A stretch of 64,000 nt of DNA from an uncultured Luminiphilus sp. (GTDB taxonomy: Bacteria; Pseudomonadota; Gammaproteobacteria; Pseudomonadales; Halieaceae), in assembly GCA_943840615.1 (NCBI GenBank), contig CALSVI010000005.1, positions 62,001-126,000 on the forward strand, read 5' to 3'. Of this stretch, positions 1-8,838 are shown piece by piece. The stretch's first letter is position 1. Every line of letters starts with the position of its first letter. The position numbers and the translations under genes are program-made. The notes under the pieces were generated by a model that ran no database searches, was not told the origin of the DNA, and was given only the letters and a program-made list of their open reading frames with translations.

Positions 1-2
1 TG

Positions 3-419
3 TGGATGGCCGTTGCCGTGGTGATTTTCGGGGCCGCAACGCTGATTCTGAGAGACCAGCGTTTTATCCAATGGAAGCCAACGGTGTTCAACTGGGTGCT
101 GGCGGCGATCTTTCTGGGGTCACAGTATGTGGGCGAACGCAATCTCCTTCAGCGACTGCTGGGTGGTCAGCTCTCACTGACGCGTAAGGTATGGTCTCGA
201 CTGAATGTACTGTGGATCGGCAACTTTACTGTGGTTGGTGCACTGAATCTTTTCGTCGCCTACCGATATGAGGAGGCCTTCTGGGTGTCTTACAAGCTTT
301 ACTCCAGCATTGGCTTCACGGTCGTATTGATGCTTTTGACAATAGTGATTGTCGCTCCTCATTTAAAAGATCAGGATACCGCCGACGGAGATCACGAGCA
401 CGCGGGAGGGTCACAATGA
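3..419 (+). CDS. yciB: YciB/IspZ family inner-membrane protein (septation protein A), 5' truncated
   Basis: This is the C-terminal part of an intracellular septation protein A (YciB/IspZ) family membrane protein; the reading frame is open to the window edge, so the start lies outside. Family members are about 180 residues and this piece gives about 138, so roughly the first quarter is missing. Several hydrophobic membrane segments are visible, with family-like stretches around QYVGERN and the aromatic segment FWVSYKLYSS. The tail is hydrophilic and acidic. YciB affects cell-envelope and division processes in enterobacteria, but its molecular activity is not settled. Its stop overlaps the next start in an ATGA junction, which suggests translational coupling with the SH3-domain gene. 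Confidence 0.85.
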   Translation, partial: WMAVAVVIFGAATLILRDQRFIQWKPTVFNWVLAAIFLGSQYVGERNLLQRLLGGQLSLTRKVWSRLNVLWIGNFTVVGALNLFVAYRYEEAFWVSYKLYSSIGFTVVLMLLTIVIVAPHLKDQDTADGDHEHAGGSQ

Positions 420-1117
420 GATTCCGCTTCGCAAATACGGTGTGCTCCTTGCGGGTCTTACTCCTGCCCGTTGTGCTGATGGCTCACTCGATAGGAATGG
501 CTCAAGAGACCCAGTACGTCAGCGATAAGGTGCTCGTGCCCGTCCGCAGTGGCGCCGGTGCCGACTATCGTATTGTGAACCGTGGGCTGCCGTCGGGTAC
601 GGCACTGCTGGTGTTTGCCGAGAGTGATGATGGCGAGTGGGCAGAGATCGAAACCCGTGGCGGAACCCGCGGCTGGATCCCCTCACAGTACCTCCAGCAG
701 GAGCCTCCGGCAGCCCTATTGATCAACGACCTGCGAGTCGAACTGGAGCAGGCGAGAGCTGAACGCGATCGCGTGGTCAGTCAGCTCAACCAGAGTTCTA
801 CCGAAGTGGATGAAGCCGACGAGACGATCATTGGCTTGACGACCACCATAGAGCGGACTCAGGCGGAGCTGACCGAGATCAAGCGCGTCTCGGCGGCCGC
901 GCTGGATCTTGACCTCATGAATCAGCAGCTGGTTGCGGAGCTTGAGTCCGGACGCTCGAGCGCGGATCTGCTGAGATTGGAGAATGTGCGCCTTAGGGAG
1001 CGGATCGCCAACAATCAGATGATGGATGGGGCGTTGGCGGTCCTGCTGGGTGTGATTCTGGCAGTTGTCGCTCCACGACTGTGGCCGAGGAAGAAGCGAC
1101 CGGATGGATGGTCATAA
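416..1117 (+). CDS. SH3-domain protein with coiled coil and C-terminal membrane anchor (YgiM/TIGR04211-like)
   Basis: The 233-residue product starts with a signal sequence (hydrophobic core about residues 12-28, likely cleaved after a GMA site before QE). A bacterial SH3 domain follows (about 35-95; VPVRSGAGADYRIV and GGTRGWIPSQYL are typical). Then comes a long charged coiled coil (about 105-200) and a C-terminal transmembrane helix (about 205-222) followed by a basic tail. This is the layout of the YgiM/TIGR04211 family, thought to sit in the inner membrane with the SH3 part in the periplasm, possibly at the wall. The exact role is unknown. It overlaps yciB by 4 nt and lies 14 nt ahead of the cyclophilin gene. 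Confidence 0.82.
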   Translation: MRFRFANTVCSLRVLLLPVVLMAHSIGMAQETQYVSDKVLVPVRSGAGADYRIVNRGLPSGTALLVFAESDDGEWAEIETRGGTRGWIPSQYLQQEPPAALLINDLRVELEQARAERDRVVSQLNQSSTEVDEADETIIGLTTTIERTQAELTEIKRVSAAALDLDLMNQQLVAELESGRSSADLLRLENVRLRERIANNQMMDGALAVLLGVILAVVAPRLWPRKKRPDGWS

Positions 1118-1131
1118 AAAAGGAGAGCAGC

Positions 1132-1758
1132 ATGACGAGCTATACGATTTTATTGCGGCAACTAGGGGTTGCTTCGGCAGTCGCTGCGTTGGCTGTGTCT
1201 TTGTGCTTGCCGGGCGCGTGGGCAGATGACCAGATCGACAATCCGACGGTTTTGATGGAGACCACCGACGGCGAGATCACGATTGAGTTATTTGCAGACA
1301 AATCTCCCATCACGGTTGAGAATTTTCTGCGATACGTTGAAGACGGCCATTATGATGGCACCGTATTTCACCGGGTGATATCCAACTTTATGATTCAGGG
1401 TGGCGGTTTTACTACCGAACTCGAGGAGAAGCCGACTCGCGGGCCAATCGTCAATGAGTCCATCAACAAGCTCCATAACACTCGCGGCACCTTAGCCATG
1501 GCGCGCACCAGCGATCCTGACTCAGCCTCTGCCCAGTTTTTCATTAACCAACGGAGTAACCTGAGATTAGATTGGTCCGGGGGCAAGGATGGCTATACCG
1601 TATTTGGCGAAGTCATCGATGGCATGCAGGTGGTCGATATTATTTCGCTATCGGATACCGGCACGGCGCAAGCAAAGACGACGCGCGGGCCAACCAGCTT
1701 TCAGGATGTGCCGATCAAACCCGTCGTGATTCTCTCTATCAGCCGATTGAAGCCGTGA
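1132..1758 (+). CDS. ppiA: Periplasmic cyclophilin-type peptidyl-prolyl cis-trans isomerase
   Basis: This 208-residue cyclophilin should catalyse proline cis-trans isomerisation in the periplasm. A signal peptide is visible (hydrophobic stretch up to GAWA before DDQIDNP). The cyclophilin core shows FHRVISNFMIQGGGF, with the catalytic Arg in FHRV, and AMARTSDPDSASAQFFIN. I chose ATG 1132 because a strong AAAGGAG lies just upstream and because an earlier in-frame ATG at 1081 lies inside the preceding gene and would bury the signal peptide. The stop overlaps the GTG start of pdxJ (GTGA). PpiA is the closest well-known relative, but the orthology is inferred. Confidence 0.9.
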   Translation: MTSYTILLRQLGVASAVAALAVSLCLPGAWADDQIDNPTVLMETTDGEITIELFADKSPITVENFLRYVEDGHYDGTVFHRVISNFMIQGGGFTTELEEKPTRGPIVNESINKLHNTRGTLAMARTSDPDSASAQFFINQRSNLRLDWSGGKDGYTVFGEVIDGMQVVDIISLSDTGTAQAKTTRGPTSFQDVPIKPVVILSISRLKP

Positions 1759-2558
1759 TCCAGCTCAGCATTAATCTCAACAAGATTGCGCTAATCCGAA
1801 ATTCACGGGATACCCAGCAACCCGACCCCTGCGAATTCGCCGCAGCCTTGCTGAACGCGGGGGCTCACGGTGTCACGGTTCACCCTCGACCGGATCAACG
1901 GCATATCCGGGCTGACGACTGTGTCCGCCTGGGAGAGACAGGCCTTGGCCTCTTAACAGATGGCCGCAGTGGGCAGGTTAAGCCAGCCGATATCGAATTC
2001 AATATCGAAGGTAATCCGTTTGCGGCACCGCAAGCTTCGACCCGCGGCTCTGTGAGCGATTATCCGGGCTTTATGCAGTTGGTCGAGCGCGTTCGTCCGG
2101 AGCAGGTCACACTGGTGCCCGATGGTGACGAACAGCTGACTTCCGATCACGGCTTCGATCTGGATCACGACGGTGAGCGGCTCGCGCCTGTCATTGAACA
2201 ACTTAAGTCATGGGGCTGTCGGGTTAGCCTGTTTATGGACCCGATGCCCAAACAAATAGAACGGGTGCGGGCGCTGGGTGCGGACCGTATTGAGCTCTAC
2301 ACCGAGACTTATGCTCAGGCGCATGCGCGCGGCGATTTTGCCGCTGTGCTGTCACAGTTTCAGGACGCGGCGGCAGCCGCTACCGCCCATGGAATTGGCA
2401 TCAATGCAGGCCACGATCTGAATCTACATAATTTGCGAGACTTCCAGATACCCAACCTGATGGAGGTCTCCATCGGTCATGCGTTCACCATCGACGCGCT
2501 CCGCTTTGGGATCCCGGAAACGGTACGTCGGTACCTCGATGTGCTGGGCTCCGCATAA
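1755..2558 (+). CDS. pdxJ: Pyridoxine 5'-phosphate synthase PdxJ
   Basis: PdxJ condenses 1-deoxy-xylulose 5-phosphate with 3-amino-2-oxopropyl phosphate to give pyridoxine 5'-phosphate, the last step of DXP-dependent vitamin B6 synthesis in the cytoplasm. The 267-residue product begins IQLSINLNKIALIRN and carries the family sequences GAHGVTVHPRPDQRHI, EQVTLVPD, VSLFMDP, IELYTE and GINAGHDLNLHNL. The GTG start at 1755 overlaps the cyclophilin stop; the frame is open further upstream, but that part is shadow sequence of the preceding gene. It is slightly longer than the enterobacterial enzyme (about 243), as in many non-enteric homologues. Confidence 0.93.
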   Translation: MIQLSINLNKIALIRNSRDTQQPDPCEFAAALLNAGAHGVTVHPRPDQRHIRADDCVRLGETGLGLLTDGRSGQVKPADIEFNIEGNPFAAPQASTRGSVSDYPGFMQLVERVRPEQVTLVPDGDEQLTSDHGFDLDHDGERLAPVIEQLKSWGCRVSLFMDPMPKQIERVRALGADRIELYTETYAQAHARGDFAAVLSQFQDAAAAATAHGIGINAGHDLNLHNLRDFQIPNLMEVSIGHAFTIDALRFGIPETVRRYLDVLGSA

Positions 2559-2586
2559 CACCCGATTGCGTTAACGAGTCTCTCCT

Positions 2587-3276
2587 TTGAGCCAGTTAGT
2601 CGATGACGAACCTCCGTACTTGGTCCCCCATTCGCAAGAGCCGATCCGTCTGCTTTACCGTGATCCCCATCTTCTCATTGTGGACAAACCCACATTGCTG
2701 CTGAGCGTACCCGGCCGACACCCCAAGAACCGCGATTGTTTGCTGGATCGACTGAGCGTGCGCTACCCGGGGGTCTCTGCGGTGCATCGTCTGGACTTGG
2801 ATACATCGGGCGTCATGGTCGTTCCGCGCGATCGTGAGGCGCTCTCCAAGCTTGCCCGGCAATTTCAAGAGCGCCATGTCGCCAAGACCTATCTTGCGCG
2901 TGTCGCCGGCGAGGTCGCCCAAGACACGGGTGAAATCAATCTGCCGCTGGCAGCCGATTGGCCCAACCGCCCCAAACAGAAAGTCTGCTTGGACTCTGGA
3001 AAACCGGCACTGACCCGTTGGCGCGTGCTGAGTCGAGACCGGGACACGTCGCTTTTGGCGCTGACACCGGTAACGGGACGCTCGCATCAGCTTCGTATTC
3101 ACATGCGTGAAATGGGGCATCCTATTCTGGGGTGTGATTTCTATGCACCCGACGCTGTATTGGGCGCTGCCCCGCGCCTGCTGCTGCATGCGACCCGCAT
3201 CGCATTCATACACCCGTTGTCCGGACAGACCCTGATCGCCCACTCCCCCGCTCCGGCTGACTTCTATCGCGACTAA
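2587..3276 (+). CDS. rluA: RluA-family RNA pseudouridine synthase
   Basis: The 229-residue protein is a stand-alone RluA-type pseudouridine synthase. It has no S4 RNA-binding domain, unlike RluC and RluD, and its size fits RluA, which modifies 23S rRNA position 746 and tRNA position 32. The catalytic motif HRLDLDTSG is present with the active-site Asp at about residue 70. Other family segments are LLIVDKP near residue 30, TGRSHQLRIHM and GHPILGC. The start is TTG 2587, which I accept because the coding signal begins there and no better ATG is available. The substrate is inferred from size and similarity only. Confidence 0.87.
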   Translation: MSQLVDDEPPYLVPHSQEPIRLLYRDPHLLIVDKPTLLLSVPGRHPKNRDCLLDRLSVRYPGVSAVHRLDLDTSGVMVVPRDREALSKLARQFQERHVAKTYLARVAGEVAQDTGEINLPLAADWPNRPKQKVCLDSGKPALTRWRVLSRDRDTSLLALTPVTGRSHQLRIHMREMGHPILGCDFYAPDAVLGAAPRLLLHATRIAFIHPLSGQTLIAHSPAPADFYRD

Positions 3277-3340
3277 GTTGTCATTCCGGCCCGTCACCCA
3301 TATGCATTACCATGCGTTGTCGCAGTCTAGGGAGATCACC

Positions 3341-3844
3341 TTGGTTTCTCTCAATCAAGCAGGTTCGGAAAAAGTCATCGTGGTCAAACCCAACCACTCG
3401 GCAACCTGGCGCCAGAACCTGTGGTTATTGGCGGCGTTGGCAGTCCCCTCGCTCGGGGCGGGCATTGCCTTTGCATTACTCGGCGCCTGGCCCATTTTGC
3501 CGCTGGCCGGGCTAGAGCTGACGGCACTTGCTATTGCCCTGTATTGGGTGAACTGGAAGCTGGAATACCGGCACGTCATTCGGCTGACAGATGAGTTAAT
3601 CACTATTGATAAAGGCTACTTTGTCCCGAAACGAAGTTGGCACTTTGCGCGAGAAGAATCTGCCCTGCGCGTCGTACCGGAGCATCACCATTGGCAGGGC
3701 CCGGAGTTATCGGTACACGATCGCCTCTCTGAAACCCGCATCGGTGAGTTTCTGAATCGCGAAGAGACACTAGAGTTGCTGGGGCTTTTGCGACAAGAGC
3801 TCCGCATCCGAACCCATAGCCGCGACAGCTCGCTTAAGGTCTGA
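3341..3844 (+). CDS. DUF2244 family membrane protein
   Basis: This protein has two adjacent transmembrane helices (roughly residues 25-70 of the chosen product) after [10 protein letters not shown], which is typical of DUF2244. A soluble domain follows with a [12 protein letters not shown] stretch. No function is established for the family. I chose TTG 3341 as start because AGGGAGA lies at a good distance upstream and gives about 167 residues, close to the usual family size. ATG 3302 and TTG 3278 are in frame but have no visible ribosome-binding site. It sits between rluA and rimO, 4 nt ahead of the rimO start. Confidence 0.75.
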   Translation: MVSLNQAGSEKVIVVKPNHSATWRQNLWLLAALAVPSLGAGIAFALLGAWPILPLAGLELTALAIALYWVNWKLEYRHVIRLTDELITIDKGYFVPKRSWHFAREESALRVVPEHHHWQGPELSVHDRLSETRIGEFLNREETLELLGLLRQELRIRTHSRDSSLKV

Positions 3845-3848
3845 GTCG

Positions 3849-5198
3849 ATGACAAATCAGGAAACGGCCACAAGCGGCAATAGCGGGGGTGAAAAAGTAG
3901 GCTTCATTTCCCTCGGCTGCCCCAAAGCTCTCGTGGACTCTGAGCGTATCTTGACCCAGCTACGTATCGAAGGCTACCAAATCACACCGCATTACGAAGA
4001 TGCCGGGGTTGTGATCGTCAACACCTGCGGCTTCATTGACGCCGCCAAGGAAGAGAGCCTTGAAGCCATAGGAGAAGCGATCAGGGAAAACGGTCGCGTG
4101 CTGGTAACCGGATGCATGGGCCGCGGCGAAGATGCCGAAGCGATCCGCGCCCGCCACCCCAAAGTACTCGGCATTAGTGGCCCTGCCGCTTACGAAGAGG
4201 TGCTGGGGACCGTGCGTGAGGTGCTGCCGCATCGACACCAGCCAGATCCTCTTGTGGATTTGATTCCCGCGCAGGGCGTGAAGTTGACGCCCCGGCACTA
4301 CGCGTATTTGAAGATTAGTGAGGGCTGCAATCATCGTTGCCGCTTCTGCATCATTCCCAGTATTCGCGGCGATCTTGTCAGTCGTCCGATCGGTTCAGTG
4401 ATGGACGAAGCGGAGGGCCTCGCACGGGCGGGGGTTCGTGAACTATTGGTGGTCAGTCAGGACACCAGTGCCTACGGTGTGGATCTTAAATATCAGACAG
4501 ACTTTTGGCAGGGGCGCCCCCTAAAAAGTAATCTTTACAGTCTCGCATCGGCGCTGTCAGAGCTGGGCATCTGGATACGCCTGCACTACGTCTACCCCTA
4601 TCCCCACGTCGACGCACTCATCCCGATGATGGCAGCAGGGAAACTGCTCCCCTACATCGATATGCCGCTGCAACACGGCGCCCCAAGCGTTCTGCAACGT
4701 ATGAAGCGTCCTGCGGCTGCAGAAAAAACCCTCGACCGTATTGCCCAGTGGCGAGATCTCTGCCCGGAATTGACGATCCGCTCGACCTTTATCGTTGGCT
4801 ATCCGGGAGAGACCGAGGCCGAGTTTGAAGCCTTGCTTGAATTTATCGAGGCTGCACAACTTGATCGCGTGGGCTGTTTTCAGTATTCGGCAGTGAAAGG
4901 TGCCGAGGCGAATTCGCTACCGGATCCTGTACCCGAGCAAATCAAAGCAGACCGATGGCAACAGTTTATGGCGCTCCAGCAAGGCATCAGTGCGCGCAAA
5001 CTGCAGCAAAAAGTAGGCACCGTGCAGACGATTCTGATCGATAACGTGTCGGATGAGGGCGCAACGGGCCGAACCCCCGCCGATGCACCTGAAATCGATG
5101 GTGTGGTGCACCTGCCGGGCGTAACCGAATTTCAGCCGGGAGAATGGGTGGAAGCCGAGATCACTGCAGCGGATGACTACGACCTCTGGGTGTCATGA
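3849..5198 (+). CDS. rimO: Ribosomal protein S12 methylthiotransferase RimO
   Basis: RimO adds a methylthio group to the conserved Asp of ribosomal protein S12 using radical SAM chemistry and two iron-sulfur clusters. The 449-residue protein has the N-terminal UPF0004 domain with its three cluster Cys ([29 protein letters not shown]). The radical SAM motif C160-xxx-C164-xx-C167 (CNHRCRFC) follows, then a C-terminal TRAM domain. [11 protein letters not shown] is diagnostic of RimO as opposed to MiaB. The gene is full length and followed at once by rsmE, so this is a small translation-related pair. Confidence 0.95.
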   Translation: MTNQETATSGNSGGEKVGFISLGCPKALVDSERILTQLRIEGYQITPHYEDAGVVIVNTCGFIDAAKEESLEAIGEAIRENGRVLVTGCMGRGEDAEAIRARHPKVLGISGPAAYEEVLGTVREVLPHRHQPDPLVDLIPAQGVKLTPRHYAYLKISEGCNHRCRFCIIPSIRGDLVSRPIGSVMDEAEGLARAGVRELLVVSQDTSAYGVDLKYQTDFWQGRPLKSNLYSLASALSELGIWIRLHYVYPYPHVDALIPMMAAGKLLPYIDMPLQHGAPSVLQRMKRPAAAEKTLDRIAQWRDLCPELTIRSTFIVGYPGETEAEFEALLEFIEAAQLDRVGCFQYSAVKGAEANSLPDPVPEQIKADRWQQFMALQQGISARKLQQKVGTVQTILIDNVSDEGATGRTPADAPEIDGVVHLPGVTEFQPGEWVEAEITAADDYDLWVS

Positions 5199-5214
5199 GT
5201 GCCGCCCCGCGCAA

Positions 5215-5934
5215 ATGAATATTATCCTGCTCCAGCCCGATGACTGGTTAAACGACACAACGGTGGTGCTCGCGGACCGGCGCTATCAACATTTACGTGA
5301 CGTGCTCAAAGCTGCCGTCGGGGACGCTCTCAGGGTGGGCTTGCTGGGCGGGCAATCCGGTTGCGGCATCGTCGTTGCGCTGAGCGACAGCGAGGCTCAC
5401 CTCGAGGTCAAACTCACCGAACCGCCTCCGGTCCGACATCCCCGCAACCTGATTCTGGCCCTGCCCCGCCCCAAAATGCTCCGGCGGGTGTTTCGCACGG
5501 TGGCCGAGATGGGTGTCTCTCGTGTTGATGTGATCCACAGCGCACGGGTCGAGAAGAGCTTCTGGCAGAGCCCCTTGTTAAGACCTGATCGAATCAACGC
5601 TGCCTTAGCGGCCGGACTCGAGCGCGCGGGCGATACCGTGCTACCCGAGGTGCACCTGCACCCGCGTTTCAAACCCTTTGTGGAAGACCGTCTACCGGAA
5701 CTGATCGCAACCAACACTTGTTGGATCGCTCATCCCGGAGCAGATCAGGCACTGAGCGGGCAAGCAGGTGAAGGTCTCATTATGCTCGGTCCCGAGGGTG
5801 GCTTTGTGCCTTTTGAGGTTGAACTTGCGCAATCAGTGGGCGCCCTTCCCGTCCATCTGGGCGCACGCACCCTCAGTGTCGATACAGCGGTTGCGGCAGC
5901 GCTCAGCCAATCGCTGGCCGGCACGCATTCTTAA
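5215..5934 (+). CDS. rsmE: 16S rRNA m3U1498 methyltransferase RsmE
   Basis: RsmE methylates N3 of U1498 in 16S rRNA and belongs to the SPOUT (trefoil-knot) superfamily. The 239-residue product has an N-terminal PUA-like region, then [15 protein letters not shown], and the C-terminal knot with LGPEGGF and [16 protein letters not shown]. The usual TETA of the last motif is VDTA here. I took ATG 5215 rather than the in-frame ATG 5173 because the latter lies inside rimO and adds residues absent from the family. It converges on msrA and the two stop codons overlap. Confidence 0.92.
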   Translation: MNIILLQPDDWLNDTTVVLADRRYQHLRDVLKAAVGDALRVGLLGGQSGCGIVVALSDSEAHLEVKLTEPPPVRHPRNLILALPRPKMLRRVFRTVAEMGVSRVDVIHSARVEKSFWQSPLLRPDRINAALAAGLERAGDTVLPEVHLHPRFKPFVEDRLPELIATNTCWIAHPGADQALSGQAGEGLIMLGPEGGFVPFEVELAQSVGALPVHLGARTLSVDTAVAAALSQSLAGTHS

Positions 5935-6590
5935 GCTGCCCCTGCCGGGACTCCCGACCCCATCGAACAAGCAACCCCGGTACCGCCCATGCCGCAATAG
6001 CCTGCAGGATTCTTATGCAGATACTGCTGATGATAATCCTCGGCAAAATAAAAGGTCGGCGCGGGCAACACTTCGGTGGTGATTTCGCCATGACCTGCCG
6101 CTGCCAGCTGCGATTGGTAGGCATCAAGACTCTCGGCGGCGGCGGCATGCTGCGCCTCGCTGTGGTAGTAGATACCAGACCGGTACTGCGTGCCCACATC
6201 ATTGCCCTGCCGCATTCCCTGAGTGGGGTTATGGTTTTCCCAAAACGCTTTGAGAAGCGCGGCGTAAGTCAGTACCGTCGGATCAAAAATAATTTGTACG
6301 ACTTCGTTGTGCCCAGTTTGACCAGAGCAGACTTCGCGATAAGTCGGATTAGGCGTTAGCCCCGCTGCATAGCCTACTGCCGTACTGGTCACCCCGGAGA
6401 TTTGCCAGAACAATCGCTCTACCCCCCAGAAGCACCCCATGCCGAACAACGCCTGCTCGCAGTGCGGCGCGAAGGGGGGTAACAGTGGTGTTCCCAGCAC
6501 CGCGTGCCGATCTGCGACGGGCGTCGCGTCGTCGCGCCCCGGTAAGGCGCTGGCAACATCGGGGAGCGCATGCTTACGGCGAATGTCCAT
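5931..6590 (-). CDS. msrA: Peptide methionine sulfoxide reductase MsrA
   Basis: MsrA reduces methionine-S-sulfoxide in proteins and free methionine, repairing oxidative damage. The catalytic Cys is in [10 protein letters not shown] (about residue 53), followed by [53 protein letters not shown] and a C-terminal CGMGG that may carry a resolving Cys. I chose ATG 6590: AGAGGA is well spaced from it, whereas it directly touches the alternative ATG at 6599. It is transcribed away from the VWA/htpX group and shares a divergent promoter region with it. Confidence 0.93.
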   Translation of the reverse strand: MDIRRKHALPDVASALPGRDDATPVADRHAVLGTPLLPPFAPHCEQALFGMGCFWGVERLFWQISGVTSTAVGYAAGLTPNPTYREVCSGQTGHNEVVQIIFDPTVLTYAALLKAFWENHNPTQGMRQGNDVGTQYRSGIYYHSEAQHAAAAESLDAYQSQLAAAGHGEITTEVLPAPTFYFAEDYHQQYLHKNPAGYCGMGGTGVACSMGSGVPAGAA

Positions 6591-6653
6591 CCATTTCATC
6601 CTCTTTTTCCTGTCAAACGAGCTTGGTGGCGTTCATAGCCTCCTTTTTGTCAT

Positions 6654-6667
6654 AATAGCCGGCTATT
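6654..6667. repeat. Perfect 14-bp palindrome between msrA and the divergent operon
   Basis: AATAGCC is directly followed by GGCTATT, a perfect inverted repeat with no spacer. It lies between the msrA start and the rightward group beginning at 6769. The position suits an operator or a dyad affecting either promoter, but I recognise no regulator for it. Confidence 0.4.
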
Positions 6668-6702
6668 TTGACGACTGACAGTAAATCCCGCCCGGGGTGT
6701 GA

Positions 6703-6762
6703 GGTTGCCCACCAGGCAACCGCCCGACAACACAGCCTGCTGATGCAGGTGGCGGGGGAGGA
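6703..6762 (+). promoter_or_regulatory. Structured leader ahead of the small ORF/VWA/htpX group
   Basis: Two foldable elements lie just upstream of the start at 6769. GGTTGCC (6703-6709) pairs with GGCAACC (6715-6721). Next, CCGCC (6720-6724) can pair with GGCGG (6751-6755), enclosing the small hairpin CCTGC-TGAT-GCAGG (6736-6749). The outer stem ends at the purine-rich GGGGGAGGA ribosome-binding site, so folding could affect ribosome access. I do not recognise a named riboswitch class. That this is a regulatory leader is inference. Confidence 0.4.
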
Positions 6763-6768
6763 ACAAAC

Positions 6769-6972
6769 ATGACACACAACAAACGCGAACCCTTCAAAGC
6801 AAGCGATTTTTCCAGCCGAAAACTGATGGAATTAGTCAGTGGCGAGACGGCCAGTGACCGAGTTTCTCTCGATCAGGAGGCCTTTGACGCCGTCGTGTCT
6901 GAGCTCGCTAGCCGACGCCACTACCTCCGCGAACTTCGCGATCGCGGTTTGCTCGCGCCCCGCGCGTCCTAG
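6769..6972 (+). CDS. Small hypothetical protein (67 aa) preceding the VWA gene
   Basis: This 67-residue ORF has a strong GGAGGA ribosome-binding site 6-7 nt ahead of its ATG. It encodes a charged, soluble, helix-prone protein with no signal peptide or membrane segment; the C-terminal half is rich in Arg and Leu (SRRHYLRELRDRGLL). I do not recognise a family. Its stop (TAG 6970-6972) lies just before the conserved part of the VWA protein in the +1 frame. That raises the possibility of translational coupling, a frameshifted fusion, or a regulatory leader ORF. Confidence 0.6.
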   Translation: MTHNKREPFKASDFSSRKLMELVSGETASDRVSLDQEAFDAVVSELASRRHYLRELRDRGLLAPRAS

Positions 6973-6979
6973 GCCTCAC

Positions 6980-7672
6980 ATCTCTAAGGATCTTGGCCGT
7001 CCCCGATCGGGCGACGTCGCTGCCTTTCTCGGCAAGACTCGGGCCATTCAGGCGGTTACCCGCCGGCAGGCAAGATTAGTCTTTGCCCTTGACGCCACAG
7101 CCAGCCGTGAAGCGACCTGGGAGCATGCCAGAAAGCTTCATGGCGAGCTGTTCGACGCAGCTTCCACCGCGACTTCGCTTGCCGTTCAGCTATGCTACTA
7201 CCGAGGGATAGGGGAGTTTAGGGCCAGTCGATGGCTGACCGAGCCCGGTGCGCTACTCGACCAAATGAGCCGAGTGACTTGCGAGGCAGGCATGACACAA
7301 ATTGGCAGAGTGCTGACTCACGCCCTCGACGCAGGATCTGCGACGCATCCCATTCGTGCTGTCATTTTCGTCGGCGACGCCTGCGAGGAATCCCCCGAAT
7401 CCCTCCTGTCCATTGCAGGGCAATGCGGCGTAAAAAAAATACCGCTATTCTTGTTTCAGGAGGGGGGTGACCCTACCACTCGCGCTGTCTTTCAGCGAAT
7501 GGCGACATTGAGTGGCGGTGCCACGGTGCCTTTTGACGCCGGCAGTGCTGAGCACCTGCGGTTACTGCTGGGCGCCGTCGCTCGGTTTGCCCGCGGCGGC
7601 CTCAAAGCGCTGTGCCGGGCCGACAACGCGGGTGATCGACTCCTGCTAGAGCAACTCGAAAAGAACCCGTAG
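6980..7672 (+). CDS. VWA-domain protein, uncharacterised; start codon uncertain
   Basis: The product carries a von Willebrand factor A-like fold with a MIDAS-type metal site: VFALDATAS (D-x-T-x-S in place of D-x-S-x-S), a Thr in GMTQIGRV, and an Asp in FVGDACEE. It resembles a VWA family that, as I recall, sits next to membrane J-domain genes in other proteobacteria, as here. No signal peptide or membrane helix is visible, so it is probably cytoplasmic. Recognisable sequence begins near ISKDLGRPRSGDVAAFL, but the frame has no ATG, GTG or TTG there. ATC 6980 (ATC TCT AAG) is the likeliest initiation point if no indel exists. GTG 6839 and GTG 6854 are in frame but lie deep in the upstream ORF. 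Confidence 0.7.
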   Translation: MSKDLGRPRSGDVAAFLGKTRAIQAVTRRQARLVFALDATASREATWEHARKLHGELFDAASTATSLAVQLCYYRGIGEFRASRWLTEPGALLDQMSRVTCEAGMTQIGRVLTHALDAGSATHPIRAVIFVGDACEESPESLLSIAGQCGVKKIPLFLFQEGGDPTTRAVFQRMATLSGGATVPFDAGSAEHLRLLLGAVARFARGGLKALCRADNAGDRLLLEQLEKNP

Positions 7673-7734
7673 TGCCCTATTAAAACCGATATCATGGGCA
7701 TTGCTTTCCAAGCCACTCAGGAGCCGTTACTGCC

Positions 7735-8451
7735 GTGCCTCGAATGATCCTACTACTCGCCGTCGCACTCACGCTGGTCATTTTGATCCGACGTGCGCAG
7801 CGGCAGCCACCGCACAAGCGGCGCAGCGCTTATCTGCAAATTATTCTCGGAAGCGCCGTGATCGGGGTGGTGATTCTCACGCTGATGGGAAAAATGCACT
7901 GGATCGGTGCAGCGCTGACCGGACTGCTGGTAGTGGCCCGACAGATGCTTCCCCTTCTCATTCGCTTCCTGCCGATGCTGGGCAGTCTTGGCGGGGGCGG
8001 CGCCAGCGCAGCAGGAAAGCAGTCAGAAGTGGCCTCTCGCATCCTGAAGATGACGCTGGATCACGACAGCGGCGATCTCAGTGGAGTCATATTAGAGGGG
8101 CCTTACAAGGACTGGTTGCTGCATGAGCTTGAGCGACAACAGCTTGATGAATTGATGGCCTTCTGCCAACACGAGGATGCCGACTCGGTGCAGCTCCTAT
8201 CTAGCTATCTTGAGCAACGCTTTCCGGGAGAAAGTGACCATAGCCAACAGCGAGCGCACTCAGCCGATACTCAGGCCTCCGGCCTGAACCGAGCGGAAGC
8301 CCTCGCTCTGCTCGGCCTCGAAGATGACGCCAGTGACGACGACATCGTAGCGGCACACCGCACATTGATCCAAAAGTTGCATCCGGATCGAGGTGGAAAC
8401 GATTATCTGGCGGCAAAAATTAACGAAGCCAAGGATTTTTTGCTTCATTGA
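7735..8451 (+). CDS. Membrane-anchored J-domain (DnaJ-like) protein
   Basis: The 238-residue protein has an N-terminal hydrophobic helix (about 3-19), a second one (about 36-54) and a further hydrophobic region to about residue 85. A soluble linker follows, then a C-terminal J domain (about 175-238) with HPD at 216-218 (KLHPDRGGNDY). J domains stimulate Hsp70 ATPase, and the layout recalls DjlA or Tim14-type membrane co-chaperones that recruit DnaK to the membrane. I chose GTG 7735 because AGGAG lies about 10 nt upstream; ATG 7744 is also in frame. It follows the VWA gene in the same direction. Confidence 0.83.
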   Translation: MPRMILLLAVALTLVILIRRAQRQPPHKRRSAYLQIILGSAVIGVVILTLMGKMHWIGAALTGLLVVARQMLPLLIRFLPMLGSLGGGGASAAGKQSEVASRILKMTLDHDSGDLSGVILEGPYKDWLLHELERQQLDELMAFCQHEDADSVQLLSSYLEQRFPGESDHSQQRAHSADTQASGLNRAEALALLGLEDDASDDDIVAAHRTLIQKLHPDRGGNDYLAAKINEAKDFLLH

Positions 8452-8516
8452 GCTGTCACAGGTTTCCATAGCCTGAAGTCAATCAATCAGAAAAACCGTC
8501 AGGAGGGCCATAAGAG

Positions 8517-8804
8517 ATGAGCGGCGCATTCGTCATCCGTAATCAGTTGGGACATTACTGGGGCAAATCGGGCGGCTGGGTCAAAGGAGGTCGGGCCGGT
8601 CAGGTGGCGTGCTGGACACACCGCGACGAGGCCGTGAACACCCTCTTTGAACTGGGGTCCAGAGAAACAGATCTGCGGGGCGAGATTCTGCTGGCCGAAA
8701 CTGAAGACAAACAACCCAAAAATCTTGAACTCAGTCGCCATCCGGTTCCCAAACCCGGCAAGGAAAAAGACCTTGAAACCGACGAAGACGACCCCATTGA
8801 TTAA
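8517..8804 (+). CDS. Conserved-looking hypothetical protein (95 aa)
   Basis: This small soluble protein begins near SGAFVIRNQLGHYWGKSGGWV and ends in a highly acidic, proline- and lysine-containing tail (TDEDDPID). GGAGG lies about 9 nt ahead of the ATG. I see no signal peptide, membrane helix or catalytic motif. The aromatic/glycine-rich N-terminal half could be a small fold and the tail is probably disordered. It lies between the J-domain gene and htpX in the same direction, so a role in the same envelope process is possible but unproven. Confidence 0.65.
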   Translation: MSGAFVIRNQLGHYWGKSGGWVKGGRAGQVACWTHRDEAVNTLFELGSRETDLRGEILLAETEDKQPKNLELSRHPVPKPGKEKDLETDEDDPID

Positions 8805-8838
8805 GCAAGGAAAAGCTTTTTAAGGGAGCAAAAAAAAT

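Noticed and set aside
2596-3297. 233-codon open frame antisense to rluA
   Set aside because: It covers almost exactly the rluA gene, which has its catalytic motif; composition is that of a mirror frame.
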